NCBI RefSeq assembly: GCF_008923725.1
Contig: NZ_WBPF01000013.1
Coordinates: forward strand, 806,001 to 870,000
DNA from: Bacillus sp. CH140a_4T
Lineage (GTDB): Bacteria > Bacillota > Bacilli > Bacillales > Bacillaceae_G
Reading direction: 5' to 3'
DNA: 64,000 nt
Position 1 is the stretch's first letter; every line of letters starts with the position of its first letter. The notes below the pieces were generated by a model. The model searched no databases, had not been told where the DNA came from, and was given only the letters and a program-made list of their open reading frames with translations. A program made the position numbers and the translations under genes. This document shows, in pieces, positions 1-9,149 of this stretch.

Positions 1-498
1 ATATGAAATATAATAATTCCCAGCATTTGCAGCCGTAAATACTGTATTCCCCCCAGAAACAGTAATACCTGGACCAATATTTTGATTATTCGGAAGCGGG
101 ACATTCGTTCCACCAAGAAGTACCGATATCGCTGTTCCCGATGTATTATTTGCAAAAGCGTATGTTGCCGTTATACTTGTGCCAGTTGCTCCGGTTGGAC
201 CCGTTCCCCCTGTTATTCCTGTCGCTCCCGTTGGACCTGTTGCCCCCGTTATTCCTGTTGCTCCCGTTGGACCCGTTCCCCCTGTTAGGCCGGTCACTCC
301 CATTGGACCCGTTGCTCCTGTTAGGCCAGTCGCTCCCGTTGGACCCGTTGCTCCTGTCGAGCCCGTTGGACCTGTTGGACCCGTTGGACCCAGCTTAGGA
401 ACTGTCCCATCACAACTAAAACAGCATGAATCAACATGTACACCATTTTGATTATTACACCCACAATATCCATTTATATTATTACTCCATGAAGACAT
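1..498 (-). CDS. BclA-like collagen-like exosporium protein (C-terminus cut by window edge)
   Basis: The visible 166 residues start at an ATG preceded by AAAGGAAG and run off the left edge. A short Cys-rich N-terminus (Cys at 12, 14, 25, 26, 29) leads into about 23 Gly-Pro/Ala-Thr type triplets from residue 37. A Gly/Asn-rich globular region follows, with [10 protein letters not shown] and ANAGNYYIS segments typical of the TNF-like C-terminal domain of BclA-family glycoproteins. The Thr in each triplet is the known O-glycosylation site in BclA. The likely role is a spore-surface (exosporium) filament protein. Which bcl paralogue it is cannot be told from this fragment, and no sporulation sigma promoter was convincing upstream. 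Confidence 0.8.
   Translation of the reverse strand, partial: MSSWSNNINGYCGCNNQNGVHVDSCCFSCDGTVPKLGPTGPTGPTGSTGATGPTGATGLTGATGPMGVTGLTGGTGPTGATGITGATGPTGATGITGGTGPTGATGTSITATYAFANNTSGTAISVLLGGTNVPLPNNQNIGPGITVSGGNTVFTAANAGNYYISY
178..390 (-). repeat. Collagen-like Gly-X-Thr triplet repeat tract
   Basis: About 70 residues of tandem 9-bp units encode Gly-X-Thr, with X being Pro, Ala, Ile, Leu, Ser, Val or Met. An 18-bp higher-order unit is also visible. Such tracts vary in length between B. cereus group strains and are prone to slippage and misassembly. Confidence 0.85.
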
Positions 499-843
499 GT
501 TGATCACTTCCTTTACATTCGATCTTTTAAGTACAATCACCGAATTAGAAAACACCTATCTAAATAACAAAGAAATACTTTACCTAGTGGATACACACAG
601 ATTTATTCCATACATTCTAGTAATTATTACATGCGATTCGCTCTCCTTTTGCTTGTACTTTCGCCCCATCTCCACAGATTATTAACCATACACATTACAC
701 TTTCGTACACAGCCAAGTCTCCATTTAAACTCCCCCATATTCACCAATTTTTTTAGTAAAGAGGCTTATTCTTCATAAATAGCGACTATAGTATATAAAA
801 ATCCGTATAATTTGTTGTTTTTCGTCAAAATTTTAAAAAAATA
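499..843. other. Gene-free stretch between the divergent bcl-like gene and fpuA
   Basis: This is AT-rich sequence with stop codons in all frames. It should hold the promoter of the leftward collagen-like gene. I could not identify a clear sigma-K or sigma-A signature, hairpin or small gene with a ribosome binding site. Confidence 0.5.
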
Positions 844-902
844 TTGACACTTAAAATATCCTCATAGTATGATTTGGGTGTTGTAATTGATAACCATTTT
901 CA
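844..902 (+). promoter_or_regulatory. fpuA promoter with Fur box
   Basis: TTGACA at 844-849 is followed after 18 bp by TATGAT at 868-873. Just downstream, 888-902 (TGATAACCATTTTCA) matches the Bacillus Fur 7-1-7 inverted repeat at 13 of 15 positions. Fur bound there would block the start region, which fits an iron-siderophore uptake operon. Confidence 0.65.
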
Positions 903-946
903 CTTATGGCGCTAATTACAAAAAATACTTAATTTGGGGGCAGAAG

Positions 947-1921
947 ATGAAGAAAATTCTCAGTATTTTCATAGTAGTTCTTCTATTCGCTGTTGGATGC
1001 GGACAGCAAAAAGAGGAGAAAAAAGAAACAAAGACAGACGATAAAAAGCAAGCTATAACAATTAAGCACGCTGAAGGGGAAACAAAGTTAGATAAACCAG
1101 CGAAAAAAGTTGTTGTACTTGAGTGGGTATATTCAGAAGACTTATTAGCACTTGGTGTTCAGCCAGTAGGGATGGCAGACATTAAGAATTATAATAAATG
1201 GGTAAATACAGCAACAAAACCAGGTAAAGATGTTGTAGACGTAGGGACGCGTCAACAACCAAACTTAGAAGAAATTAGCCGTCTAAAACCAGATTTAATT
1301 ATCACAGCTTCATTCCGTAGTAAAGCTATTAAAAACGAATTAGAGCAAATTGCACCAACAGTTATGTTTGATCCATCAACAAGTAATAACGATCACTTTG
1401 CTGAAATGACAGAAACATTTAAACAAATCGCAAAAGCAGTTGGAAAAGAAGAAGAAGGTAAAAAAGTATTAGCTGATATGGATAAAACATTCGCTGATGC
1501 AAAAGCAAAAATTGAAAAAGCAGACTTAAAAGATAAAAACATCGCAATGGTACAAGCATTTACAGCTAAAAACGTACCAACATTCCGTATATTGACTGAC
1601 AATTCTACAGCTTTACAAGTTACAAAAAAATTAGGTTTAACAAACACTTTTGAAGCTGGGAAATCAGAGGCAGATGGTTTCAAACAAACAACTGTAGAAT
1701 CTTTACAAAGTGTACAAGATTCAAACTTCATTTACATTGTAGCGGATGATGATAACATTTTTGACACGCAACTAAAAGGTAACCCTGCTTGGGAAGGATT
1801 AAATTTCAAAAAAGAAGACAAAATGTATAAATTAAAAGGCGACACTTGGATTTTCGGTGGTCCTGAGTCTGCAAAATCTTTAGCAACACAAGTAGCAGAT
1901 GTAATGACAGCGAAGAAGTGA
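947..1921 (+). CDS. fpuA: Petrobactin-type siderophore-binding lipoprotein
   Basis: This 324-residue class III substrate-binding protein has a lipoprotein signal (hydrophobic residues 4-15, lipobox ending at Cys18) and two lobes of the Fe-siderophore-binding fold. The frame is open back to 887, but ATG 947 follows TTGGGGGCAG and makes a proper signal peptide, so it is preferred. The fused-permease gene starts 7 bp after the stop, so the two are one operon. Gene content and order match the FpuA-FpuB petrobactin receptor and permease of B. anthracis. The assignment rests on synteny and family, not on ligand-specific residues. No ATPase gene lies next to it, and in the known system the ATPases are encoded elsewhere. 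Fur control is likely from the upstream box. Confidence 0.82.
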   Translation: MKKILSIFIVVLLFAVGCGQQKEEKKETKTDDKKQAITIKHAEGETKLDKPAKKVVVLEWVYSEDLLALGVQPVGMADIKNYNKWVNTATKPGKDVVDVGTRQQPNLEEISRLKPDLIITASFRSKAIKNELEQIAPTVMFDPSTSNNDHFAEMTETFKQIAKAVGKEEEGKKVLADMDKTFADAKAKIEKADLKDKNIAMVQAFTAKNVPTFRILTDNSTALQVTKKLGLTNTFEAGKSEADGFKQTTVESLQSVQDSNFIYIVADDDNIFDTQLKGNPAWEGLNFKKEDKMYKLKGDTWIFGGPESAKSLATQVADVMTAKK

Positions 1922-1928
1922 TTACACG

Positions 1929-3965
1929 ATGAATAGCTTACAACATACACTTCGAGTAAGTCTTGTATTCGGAGGAGGAGCAGCTCTCTTGCTCCTCCTT
2001 TTCTTTATTCATATTGGACAAGGTCAAGCAAACATTTCCTATAATATGATTATTGATGCTCTTATCTCACCGAACCAATCATTAGAGCATCAAACTTTAA
2101 TCATGCTTCGATTACCTAGAGCTGTAATTGCCATTTTAGCTGGAGGTGCTCTTGCTGCATCTGGGGTCATTTTACAAACGTTAACGAAAAATCCACTTGC
2201 TGAATCCAGTACAATGGGTATTCATTCTGGTGCATATTTCTTTCTAGTAGCGGCTACAATTTTCTTACCGAAAGGTCTGCAAATCAACTCACTTCTTTTC
2301 ACATTTATCGGTGGTGCTATTACTGCTTTATTTGTATACCGTATTTCTGGTGGAAAAAAGGGAACCCCACTTAGAATGGCACTAGCTGGGATGGTCGTTA
2401 CATTAATGCTTTCTGCCTTTACTGGAACGATGCAGCTTTTCTATGAAAATGAAACAGCAGGTTTATTTTTATGGGGAGCTGGATCTCTTATTCAAAATAA
2501 CTGGGATGGCGTTCAATTTGCTTTTCCATTTATCATTATTTCTTTCCTGGTTTTACTATTTATGTCTCGTAAACTCAACATTCTCTTACTTGGTGATGAT
2601 GTTGCTGTTTCTCTTGGTGAAAAAACAGCAGTAACACGTCTTATCGCCTTCATTGCTGCAATCTTTTTAACAGCAGTAATTGTAACTGTTGTTGGACCAA
2701 TTGGATTTGTTGGCTTAGTTGCACCACATTTAATGCGTCTTATTGGCTACCGACAACACTTTACTCTTCTTCTCTCTTCTTTCTTATGGGGAGCTGTACT
2801 ATTACTTGGAGCTGATGTCGTTGGTAGACTAATAGATCCAACCGGTGCTGAACTTCCTGTCGGAGCAGTCACAGCAATGATTGGATCACCTTGGCTTATT
2901 TATTTAGTGTATCGAATGATGAAATCGAAACAATATATGAATGATAACGGAGCGAATGCAGCTGGAGCTAGTTCTCGCTATTACTCTTATAAAAAAGTAA
3001 TCATTATCTCTATCACAATTTGCATTGTGACGATTGCTCTTGGTGTTACAATCGGTAGTAACGCTTATATCGAAAGTATTACAAATGTTATATCTGGACA
3101 ATTAACACAATTTGATAAAAATATGATGATGAACCTTCGTTTACCAAGAATGCTCGTTGCTGCTATTGCTGGCGCATGCCTTGCAATAAGCGGGCTTGTT
3201 TTCCAAGGTATATTACGAAACCCACTCGCCGATCCTTCTATTATTGGTATTTCATCGGGAGCTGGTGTTGGTGCTTTAACTATTATGTATGTCTTTCCCG
3301 CACTTCCTGGTTTCTTCCTACCAATTGGTGCATTTATCGGCGGACTACTTGCAGTTGGAATTGTCCTCTTCTTCTCATGGAAATCAGGATTTAGCCCAAC
3401 AGCCCTTGCTTTAATAGGAATTGGCATTTCAGCTCTCGGCTCAGCGATTATTCAAATCTTTATCGTTAGAGCAAATTTGAACGTGGCTGCTGCTTTAACA
3501 TGGCTATCAGGTAGTACGTATGCAAGAGGATGGAATCACTTAGAAAATATCATTCTATATCCATCACTTATTCTCGTACTCATTATCTTTTTCTTAATAA
3601 AACAACTTGACGTTCTCGTACTTGGAGACGATTTAGCAACGGGACTTGGACAACCAGTAAATAAAACGCGCCTTTCCCTCATTGTGTTAGCAACACTACT
3701 TGCATCTGTAAATATCGCAGCTGTCGGTACGATTGCCTTTCTAGGTCTTGTAGCACCTCACTTAGCACGAATCGTCGTTGGTATGAATCATCAAAGATTA
3801 TTCGTTTGCTCCGCACTGTTTGGAGCAATCCTTCTTGCCATTGCTGACTTACTTGGACGAACAATTGCATACCCGAAAGAAATCCCTTCTGGTCTTGTCG
3901 TTGCTGTACTTGGAGCACCTTATTTCTTATGGTTGATGAGGAAGAGTGGGAAGAAGGTAAGTTAA
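1929..3965 (+). CDS. fpuB: Fused double FecCD permease for siderophore import
   Basis: At 678 residues the protein is twice the usual FecCD permease length. Two homologous halves (about 1-335 and 345-678) each carry the family's RLPR motif, a long run of membrane helices, and the conserved GPIGFVGL or GTIAFLGL segment followed by VAPHL, which contacts the ATPase. It therefore forms the whole membrane channel in one chain, like FhuB. It lies 7 bp downstream of the receptor gene with only a weak ribosome site, suggesting translational coupling. With FpuA and an unlinked ATPase it should import ferric petrobactin. A strong terminator follows directly. Confidence 0.85.
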   Translation: MNSLQHTLRVSLVFGGGAALLLLLFFIHIGQGQANISYNMIIDALISPNQSLEHQTLIMLRLPRAVIAILAGGALAASGVILQTLTKNPLAESSTMGIHSGAYFFLVAATIFLPKGLQINSLLFTFIGGAITALFVYRISGGKKGTPLRMALAGMVVTLMLSAFTGTMQLFYENETAGLFLWGAGSLIQNNWDGVQFAFPFIIISFLVLLFMSRKLNILLLGDDVAVSLGEKTAVTRLIAFIAAIFLTAVIVTVVGPIGFVGLVAPHLMRLIGYRQHFTLLLSSFLWGAVLLLGADVVGRLIDPTGAELPVGAVTAMIGSPWLIYLVYRMMKSKQYMNDNGANAAGASSRYYSYKKVIIISITICIVTIALGVTIGSNAYIESITNVISGQLTQFDKNMMMNLRLPRMLVAAIAGACLAISGLVFQGILRNPLADPSIIGISSGAGVGALTIMYVFPALPGFFLPIGAFIGGLLAVGIVLFFSWKSGFSPTALALIGIGISALGSAIIQIFIVRANLNVAAALTWLSGSTYARGWNHLENIILYPSLILVLIIFFLIKQLDVLVLGDDLATGLGQPVNKTRLSLIVLATLLASVNIAAVGTIAFLGLVAPHLARIVVGMNHQRLFVCSALFGAILLAIADLLGRTIAYPKEIPSGLVVAVLGAPYFLWLMRKSGKKVS

Positions 3966-3970
3966 TAAAA

Positions 3971-4004
3971 AAGAGGCTTCTCATATGAGAAGCCTCTTTT
4001 TGTA
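3971..4004 (+). terminator. Terminator of fpuAB
   Basis: The perfect palindrome at 3971-3998 forms a 14-bp stem rich in GC at its base. It is followed by a T run, 6 bp after the fpuB stop. Confidence 0.9.
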
Positions 4005-4078
4005 TTCGTTCACTTAGCTAAAGGAAACTATCTTTTTTTCACGAATGTAACCTATGAACATAACTAGGAGGGATAACT

Positions 4079-4582
4079 ATGTACCAAACTATTGAAGGCT
4101 TTCTACAATCATGGAAATACGAGGCTGAGTCTACTCAAAAGATGCTCGATGCATTAACAGATGAGTCTTTATCACAAGAAATTGCACCTGGGCACTGGAC
4201 ATTAGGTAGAGTTGCTTGGCATATCGTAACGGCAATTCCAGTTATACTATCTGGTACAGGGCTTAAGTTTGAAGGAGAAACGAAAGATTATCCTGTTCCA
4301 CCTTCTGCTAAAAAAATTGCAGATGGGTATCGTAAAATGAATGTGGCTTTTGTCGAAGGGCTTCAAGGCGAATGGACGGATAAAGACTTAGCTACTATTA
4401 ATGACTTCTTTGGTCGTCCTATGCCAAATTCTATATTTTTAATGACACTTATTAATCATCAAAATCACCATCGCGGACAAATGACGGTTTTAATGCGACA
4501 AGCTGGCTTAACAGTCCCTGGCGTATATGGCCCAGCAAAAGAAGAATGGGCTGCAGCTGGAATGGAAGCTCCTAAAATGTAA
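4079..4582 (+). CDS. DinB/YfiT-superfamily putative metal-dependent protein
   Basis: This 167-residue four-helix DinB-fold protein carries the expected metal-ligand histidines: His48 in the helix-2 motif, and His127 and His131 in NHQNHHRGQM. AGGAGGG lies 6 bases before the ATG. Relatives include thiol-dependent transferases (bacillithiol S-transferase type), but the substrate cannot be inferred. It is monocistronic, flanked by terminators on both sides. DNA-damage induction is a family association only; I see no LexA box. Confidence 0.75.
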   Translation: MYQTIEGFLQSWKYEAESTQKMLDALTDESLSQEIAPGHWTLGRVAWHIVTAIPVILSGTGLKFEGETKDYPVPPSAKKIADGYRKMNVAFVEGLQGEWTDKDLATINDFFGRPMPNSIFLMTLINHQNHHRGQMTVLMRQAGLTVPGVYGPAKEEWAAAGMEAPKM

Positions 4583-4584
4583 CT

Positions 4585-4626
4585 ACAGAAAAAGACAAGG
4601 TGTTTACACATCTTGTCTTTTTCTGT
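4585..4626. terminator. Bidirectional terminator between dinB-like gene and ABC permease
   Basis: A 15-bp perfect stem (4585-4599 with 4612-4626) surrounds a 12-nt loop. A-rich and T-rich arms let it serve both the rightward DinB gene and the leftward permease operon. Confidence 0.8.
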
Positions 4627-4646
4627 AACTTGTTTCATGTGAAACT

Positions 4647-5339
4647 TTATAATACATCTTCCTTCTCTATATTTTTAATTCCGTAATATGCAATCACAAC
4701 TCCAATTGCTGCCAATGCTAGTTGAAGGGGAAGAAAAGTTGCTGTAGGAAACATTGGGTTGCTATTCATTGCAATTGAGACAACGATAAGAGATGAAACA
4801 ATTGTAGTTGGCACTGAACGTTTACGCATTCCAAAATATAATGGGATTAAACTCATTCCCGCAGTTGCAATAGCTAAAGGAACCAGTTTTATTCCTTCTT
4901 GCATCAATTGATCTACTGTAAATGGATTAGGAAGAATTGAAAAATAACTATCTATCCCAAAGAAAATTCCTACTACTAAAATGTTAGATAAAATAACTGT
5001 TAGAAATGTTAATATTGCTGTAATGGCCAACTTACTACTCATCATTTTCCTCCGATTAATAGGATAAGAAAACATAAGTAGGATTGTTTTGTTTTTATAT
5101 TCACTAATTATTAACCTTGCGATTAACACACTACCAAAAATAATAAATGTTGCTCTTACTAATGTACTAGCCGTTAACAACATCATCTGCGGATCCCTTA
5201 TTTCCGGATCACCTTCTACTTGAGCAACGATGCTCGTAAAGATCATTAATGCCAGTATAGCGATATTTGCAATAATCGCTCCCCTTACATACCATCCCAG
5301 CTTAAATTTCTTCATTTCTAGCTTCATAAGACGTAGCAT
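4647..5339 (-). CDS. ABC-2 type permease (second permease of exporter operon)
   Basis: This 230-residue membrane protein has six predicted helices and a charged N-terminus (MLRLMKLEMKKFKLGW) shared with the permease at 6270-6974, so the two are paralogues. AAAGGAGG precedes the ATG. It is the last gene of the operon and probably pairs with the ATPase at 7163-8086 to export a peptide antibiotic or lipid-like compound (bacitracin/lantibiotic-immunity type). That function is inferred from family and the neighbouring two-component system. The permease has no large extracellular loop, so it is not a BceB-type sensor. Confidence 0.75.
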   Translation of the reverse strand: MLRLMKLEMKKFKLGWYVRGAIIANIAILALMIFTSIVAQVEGDPEIRDPQMMLLTASTLVRATFIIFGSVLIARLIISEYKNKTILLMFSYPINRRKMMSSKLAITAILTFLTVILSNILVVGIFFGIDSYFSILPNPFTVDQLMQEGIKLVPLAIATAGMSLIPLYFGMRKRSVPTTIVSSLIVVSIAMNSNPMFPTATFLPLQLALAAIGVVIAYYGIKNIEKEDVL

Positions 5340-5363
5340 AATAGTCCTCCTTTCATTTACATT

Positions 5364-6234
5364 TTAATCGATATAAATCGCTCCTGTTTTACTTAAAATC
5401 TTCACTTCGTTTTTTGCATCACCAATGGTTCCCGCTTTTATTTTTTCTGTATTTTTATTTTTCTTAAGTCCATTTACATTCACCATTACGTCAGACGAAT
5501 TACTTTTATCCGTAAGTTTTAAAGATGTCGGAACGCCTTTATACCGTACGCCAATATCTCCTGACTTTGTTTCTACAAATAATGATTTTCCTTCTTTCAT
5601 ATCTTTCAGTAATACTTCACCGGATGTTGAAGTGATGTTCATATTTTCGTTTTTTATATTTTTTACATAATTATCGCCAGTAGTAGAAGTTATATTTACT
5701 TCTTGTAACGAACTATCTTTTAACATTAAATCTCCACTTTCGGATGTGAATTCACCCTTATCTGCCGATAGTCCTATAACCATTTCATCTCCAGACTCAC
5801 TTTTTGTCACAATATTTTTCACTTCTATATCCCTTATTTTCACATCACCCGATTTATTATTTAATACAATTTTATCTATTTCTTTCTTCGGAATAGCTAT
5901 ACATATACTATTTTTCTTCCGAAACGTAAAACCATTAAAAAATCTGGTCGCCTTTTGTTGTTGCTTAATCACAATTTTTTCCGTTATTTTCCATTTCGAT
6001 GGAATCTATCTCTTGATCTACTTGTTGACCTTGGGCGGAAATTACTATTTTATTAGCGTCTGTACTTTTAAATTCAATATCCCAGTTTTCATTGTCCACT
6101 TCTATTTCTTTTATATGATTTATCTCAAAAGACTTTTCTTTCTTAAAATCTTTCCCCTGAAATACCTTAAAACCAAAAACCGTACTAGCAATTGTAATGA
6201 ATAATATTGCAATTACTATTATTTTTTTCACCAT
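5364..6234 (-). pseudogene. DUF4097 beta-helix protein split by a +1 frameshift
   Basis: Two overlapping frames together make one protein. Residues 1-89 (start 6234, one N-terminal membrane helix, EIEVDNENWDIEF) end at a stop near 5965. The remaining 202 residues continue in the next frame from about 5972, with repeated SGD(V/L/E) and STTGD strand motifs typical of DUF4097/DUF4098 right-handed beta proteins. The join lies at a run of six A on the coding strand (about 5977-5982). With five A the frame would read through as GKIVIKQQQ. Causes could be a real inactivating mutation, slippage-based phase variation, or a sequencing error. DUF4097 proteins often sit beside ABC-2 exporters and two-component systems, as here. 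Confidence 0.75.
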
Positions 6235-6269
6235 TCATACCCCAGTTCGTTTTTTGTTTTAGGCTTGCT

Positions 6270-6974
6270 TCACGCCACATCGATCTTGTCGATTTTACGA
6301 AACGATAGATAACTAATGAAAATTCCTAATAAACAGAGCACTATTGGGATAGCTATAAAATCAAACATACTTACTTGACCGTTTCCAGAACCAAAGTTAC
6401 CACTAACCAGCATACCAATTATTACTGCCGAAGTAATCGTTGTCGGTGTCGATTTCTTTCTCATTCCAAAAAACAAAGGAATTAAACTTATACCAGATAT
6501 CATAAATGCACTTATAATAGTACCTGGAACGATAGCTATTATTTCACCTATCGTAGCAGGTGTTTCAATCAGTCCCATCATTGGACTCACAAAATATACG
6601 AGCAAACTAATAATGAAAGTCGCGATAATCGTGCTCACAAAACAAAAACAAAAAACAATTGTTAATTTCGCACTCATTAGCATTTTCCTTTGTAGCGGAT
6701 ACATAAATGATAGTTGTATCGTTTTGTTCTTATACTCATCAATTACTAAACGTGATAAAATGACCGAACTAAAAATAATGAATGTTATCCTAATAAAAAT
6801 ATTTGCTAAAGCCATGTTCTGTGTGAAGTCAGAGAAGAGCACGTCTCCCTCGGCTTTCATTCCCAATGCCATAAGGCTTACTACAGCGAAAATTGCTATA
6901 ATACAAATTGCTACACTTTTAAAGTAACTAGATAATTGATGTTTCTTCCATTCGAGCTTCATTAATTTAAACAT
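6270..6974 (-). CDS. ABC-2 type permease (first permease of exporter operon)
   Basis: This 234-residue permease has about six membrane helices and an N-terminus (MFKLMKLEWKKHQLSS) parallel to that of the second permease. A GTG at 6983 is also in frame, but GGAGG sits too close to it; ATG 6974 has correct spacing. The gene follows the small membrane protein gene and precedes the broken DUF4097 gene. Together with the ATPase it looks like a BcrAB-type exporter. Two paralogous permeases in one operon suggest a heterodimeric channel. Confidence 0.77.
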   Translation of the reverse strand: MFKLMKLEWKKHQLSSYFKSVAICIIAIFAVVSLMALGMKAEGDVLFSDFTQNMALANIFIRITFIIFSSVILSRLVIDEYKNKTIQLSFMYPLQRKMLMSAKLTIVFCFCFVSTIIATFIISLLVYFVSPMMGLIETPATIGEIIAIVPGTIISAFMISGISLIPLFFGMRKKSTPTTITSAVIIGMLVSGNFGSGNGQVSMFDFIAIPIVLCLLGIFISYLSFRKIDKIDVA

Positions 6975-7008
6975 ATAAACCACGCCTCCATTCTTTATAT
7001 ACCTGTCT

Positions 7009-7170
7009 CTACACTGCTAACATTCTTATTCCGGCAGTAACTACGCTTAACATTCCTATCATTAGTAGAACTAACAACCATTTCCGCTCTGGTTTCCTAT
7101 AATATAAAATCCCACTTATGAACATTACGACCAATCCACTTACTAGATTCACTAACAATCCATTAAGCAT
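7009..7170 (-). CDS. Small hydrophobic membrane protein (53 aa)
   Basis: The ATG at 7170 overlaps the last 8 bp of the ATPase gene, and GGAGAGGGC lies just upstream of it, so translation is coupled. The 53 residues form two hydrophobic segments (about 4-23 and 31-49) separated by a basic turn YYRKPERK. I do not recognise a family. Its position between ATPase and permease argues for a real accessory subunit of the exporter rather than a chance frame. Confidence 0.6.
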   Translation of the reverse strand: MLNGLLVNLVSGLVVMFISGILYYRKPERKWLLVLLMIGMLSVVTAGIRMLAV

Positions 7171-8086
7171 GAATGCCCTCTCCATCCATTATATTTAAGA
7201 AATATTCCTCTAAGGAACTATGTTTCTTATTAATACTTTCAATTTCCACATCGTTCATAATAAGTGCTTTTGAAATGGCTTGCTGCGTCACCTTCAATTC
7301 ATACACACGAACCATATTTCCACTCATTATTTTGTAATTTTTTATACCGAGTTTATCTTCTAAAATATAAGCTGCACGCTTCACATCAGGAACAGTAATT
7401 TCAATGTACTCTGTTTGTTTTCCGTTAATACTCTTCATTGAAACTTCTTTTATTAGTTTTCCATTTTGAATTACACCAATTGTATCCGCCATTAGTTCCA
7501 TCTCACCTAAAATATGACTAGAAACTAGTAATGTAATGCCATATTCTTTGCAGAGCATTTTAAATAAGTCTCGTAACTCTTTAATGCCAATTGGATCTAA
7601 ACCGTTAATTGGTTCATCTAAAATAAGCAATTCTGGCTTTGTTACGATTGCCCTTGCAATACCGAGTCGTTGTTTCATTCCTAATGAAAAATCTTTTACT
7701 TTTTTATTATCTACCCCTTGCAGCTTCACTAAATGTAAAGCATGGTCAATTGCGTTTTTATCGTAATAGCCCATATATTCACAATGTAATTCTAAGTTTT
7801 CCTTCGCCGTTAATTTATCATAAAAGATTGGATATTCGATAATTGTTCCCATTCTTTTTAATACTTCATAAGATGTATCTGTTAACTTCTCACCGAAAAT
7901 TTCAATATCACCGCTCGTCGGTTTTATTAAATTTGCAATCATTTTCATAATCGTTGTTTTACCAGCACCATTCGGTCCTAAGAAACCGTATATCTCTCCT
8001 TTTTTCACATGCATGTTAACGCTAGAAATAACTTCTTTTCCTTTAAACACTTTCGTTAACTGGTTCGTTTTTAATATATAGGTCAT
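7163..8086 (-). CDS. ABC transporter ATPase, BcrA/NatA type
   Basis: The 307-residue ATPase has Walker A GPNGAGKTT near residue 38, the signature SLGMKQRLG, Walker B LLILDEP and the H-loop SSH. A C-terminal extension of about 90 residues is typical of drug-export ATPases (CcmA family). It is the first gene of the leftward exporter operon, which is separated from the sensor kinase gene by a terminator. The tandem repeats at 8145-8174 lie upstream and are probably bound by the adjacent response regulator. Confidence 0.88.
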   Translation of the reverse strand: MTYILKTNQLTKVFKGKEVISSVNMHVKKGEIYGFLGPNGAGKTTIMKMIANLIKPTSGDIEIFGEKLTDTSYEVLKRMGTIIEYPIFYDKLTAKENLELHCEYMGYYDKNAIDHALHLVKLQGVDNKKVKDFSLGMKQRLGIARAIVTKPELLILDEPINGLDPIGIKELRDLFKMLCKEYGITLLVSSHILGEMELMADTIGVIQNGKLIKEVSMKSINGKQTEYIEITVPDVKRAAYILEDKLGIKNYKIMSGNMVRVYELKVTQQAISKALIMNDVEIESINKKHSSLEEYFLNIMDGEGIHA

Positions 8087-8120
8087 GTCATTTTCCCCTT
8101 TCGCGCTGCTCTATATTTCT

Positions 8121-8174
8121 ATAATAGACAACGGAAATCTCTTTTTTCTTACCCGTTCCTTACAAATTCCTTAC
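8121..8174 (-). promoter_or_regulatory. Exporter promoter with three 11-bp-spaced direct repeats
   Basis: On the minus strand GTAAGGAA occurs at 8174-8167 and 8163-8156, then GTAAGAAA at 8152-8145, with exactly 11-bp period. A -10-like TATTAT lies at 8126-8121, about 18 bp beyond the last repeat, and no good -35 is present. Direct repeats of one helical turn overlapping a missing -35 are the classic arrangement for an activating OmpR-family regulator. Confidence 0.55.
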
Positions 8175-8178
8175 GCTG

Positions 8179-8214
8179 AAAAAAAAGCTTGTAGAATTTA
8201 CTTCTCTACAAGCT
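8179..8214 (-). terminator. Terminator after sensor kinase
   Basis: A 10-bp stem (8186-8195 with 8205-8214) is followed on the minus strand by eight T. It overlaps the kinase stop codon, so the two-component pair and the exporter are separate transcripts. Confidence 0.85.
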
Positions 8215-9148
8215 AAAACTTCATCTTTGTTAATACAACTGTAAAAATCGTTTTTTCATATGGCTTACTAGAAAGATGAATCTTTCCATCCATCGCTTCC
8301 ACAAGCCTTTTCGTAATCGTTAATCCCAGGCCGCTTCCTTGGTACAATTTATTTCTTGAGTCTTCAAGTGTGTACATACGCTCAAACACTTTATCAATAT
8401 GAGATTCATCAATTCCTTTTCCTGTATCCCATACATCTATATACACACTCGTTTCATCATCTCTTAACGTCACACCAAGTGTCTTTCCATCGTCTCCATA
8501 TGTAATTGCATTTGATATTAAATTATTCAATACTCTACCTAATACTTCTACATTTCCAAGTGCATATATATTTCTTTCTGGTATATCAATATGAACTTGA
8601 AACCCTTTCGTCGTCACTAAATCATAAAAAGATAAAATCTTCTCACGGCAAACTTCATTCATATTTACTTTTGTCATCTCGATTGCTTTGTCACCAGATT
8701 CTAGTTTTGCTAAATCAAAAAACTTATGAATCAGTTCCATTACTTCTAGTGTTTTCGTATGTACTTTTTCAAGTAATATTTGTTGTTCTTCTTTATTTAT
8801 CGTTTTATCCTTATTTAGCATTTCTATATATCCAAGAATAACTGTTAGTGGCGTCTTTAAATCATGTGAAATATTGGAAAGCATTTTTCTCATCGAAATT
8901 TCTACTTTTGCATGATCTGCATTCGTTTTCTGTTTTGCATCTAATAAATGATTAATCGCCACTAATAACTTTTGTAATTCTAGATCATCTGTCATAACGA
9001 GTAACTTCTCGCCTGTTTGTTCATTTACAATGCTCTCTAACTTTTCATATGTGTATCGTAAATTTTTACTACTATTTTTTCTCATTTTATATTGTGTATA
9101 AATGACACATAACAATATAAAAATAATGCCTAGTAACAAATTGACCAT
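8213..9148 (-). CDS. Sensor histidine kinase
   Basis: The 311-residue kinase has one N-terminal membrane helix (3-20) and almost no extracellular part. It continues with a linker, a HisKA domain with SHDLKTPL (His95), an N-box (NNLISNAITYG), and G-boxes DTGKGID and GSGLGL. The missing sensor domain resembles intramembrane-sensing kinases, which detect cell-envelope stress directly or through an ABC partner. It starts 1 bp from the response regulator stop. The cognate target is probably the exporter downstream. Confidence 0.85.
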   Translation of the reverse strand: MVNLLLGIIFILLCVIYTQYKMRKNSSKNLRYTYEKLESIVNEQTGEKLLVMTDDLELQKLLVAINHLLDAKQKTNADHAKVEISMRKMLSNISHDLKTPLTVILGYIEMLNKDKTINKEEQQILLEKVHTKTLEVMELIHKFFDLAKLESGDKAIEMTKVNMNEVCREKILSFYDLVTTKGFQVHIDIPERNIYALGNVEVLGRVLNNLISNAITYGDDGKTLGVTLRDDETSVYIDVWDTGKGIDESHIDKVFERMYTLEDSRNKLYQGSGLGLTITKRLVEAMDGKIHLSSKPYEKTIFTVVLTKMKF

Positions 9149-9149
9149 A

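Noticed and set aside
82-451. Plus-strand open frames rich in Pro-Val over the collagen tract
   Set aside because: They are antisense shadows of the Gly-X-Thr repeats; the minus frame has the ribosome site and the BclA-like domain.
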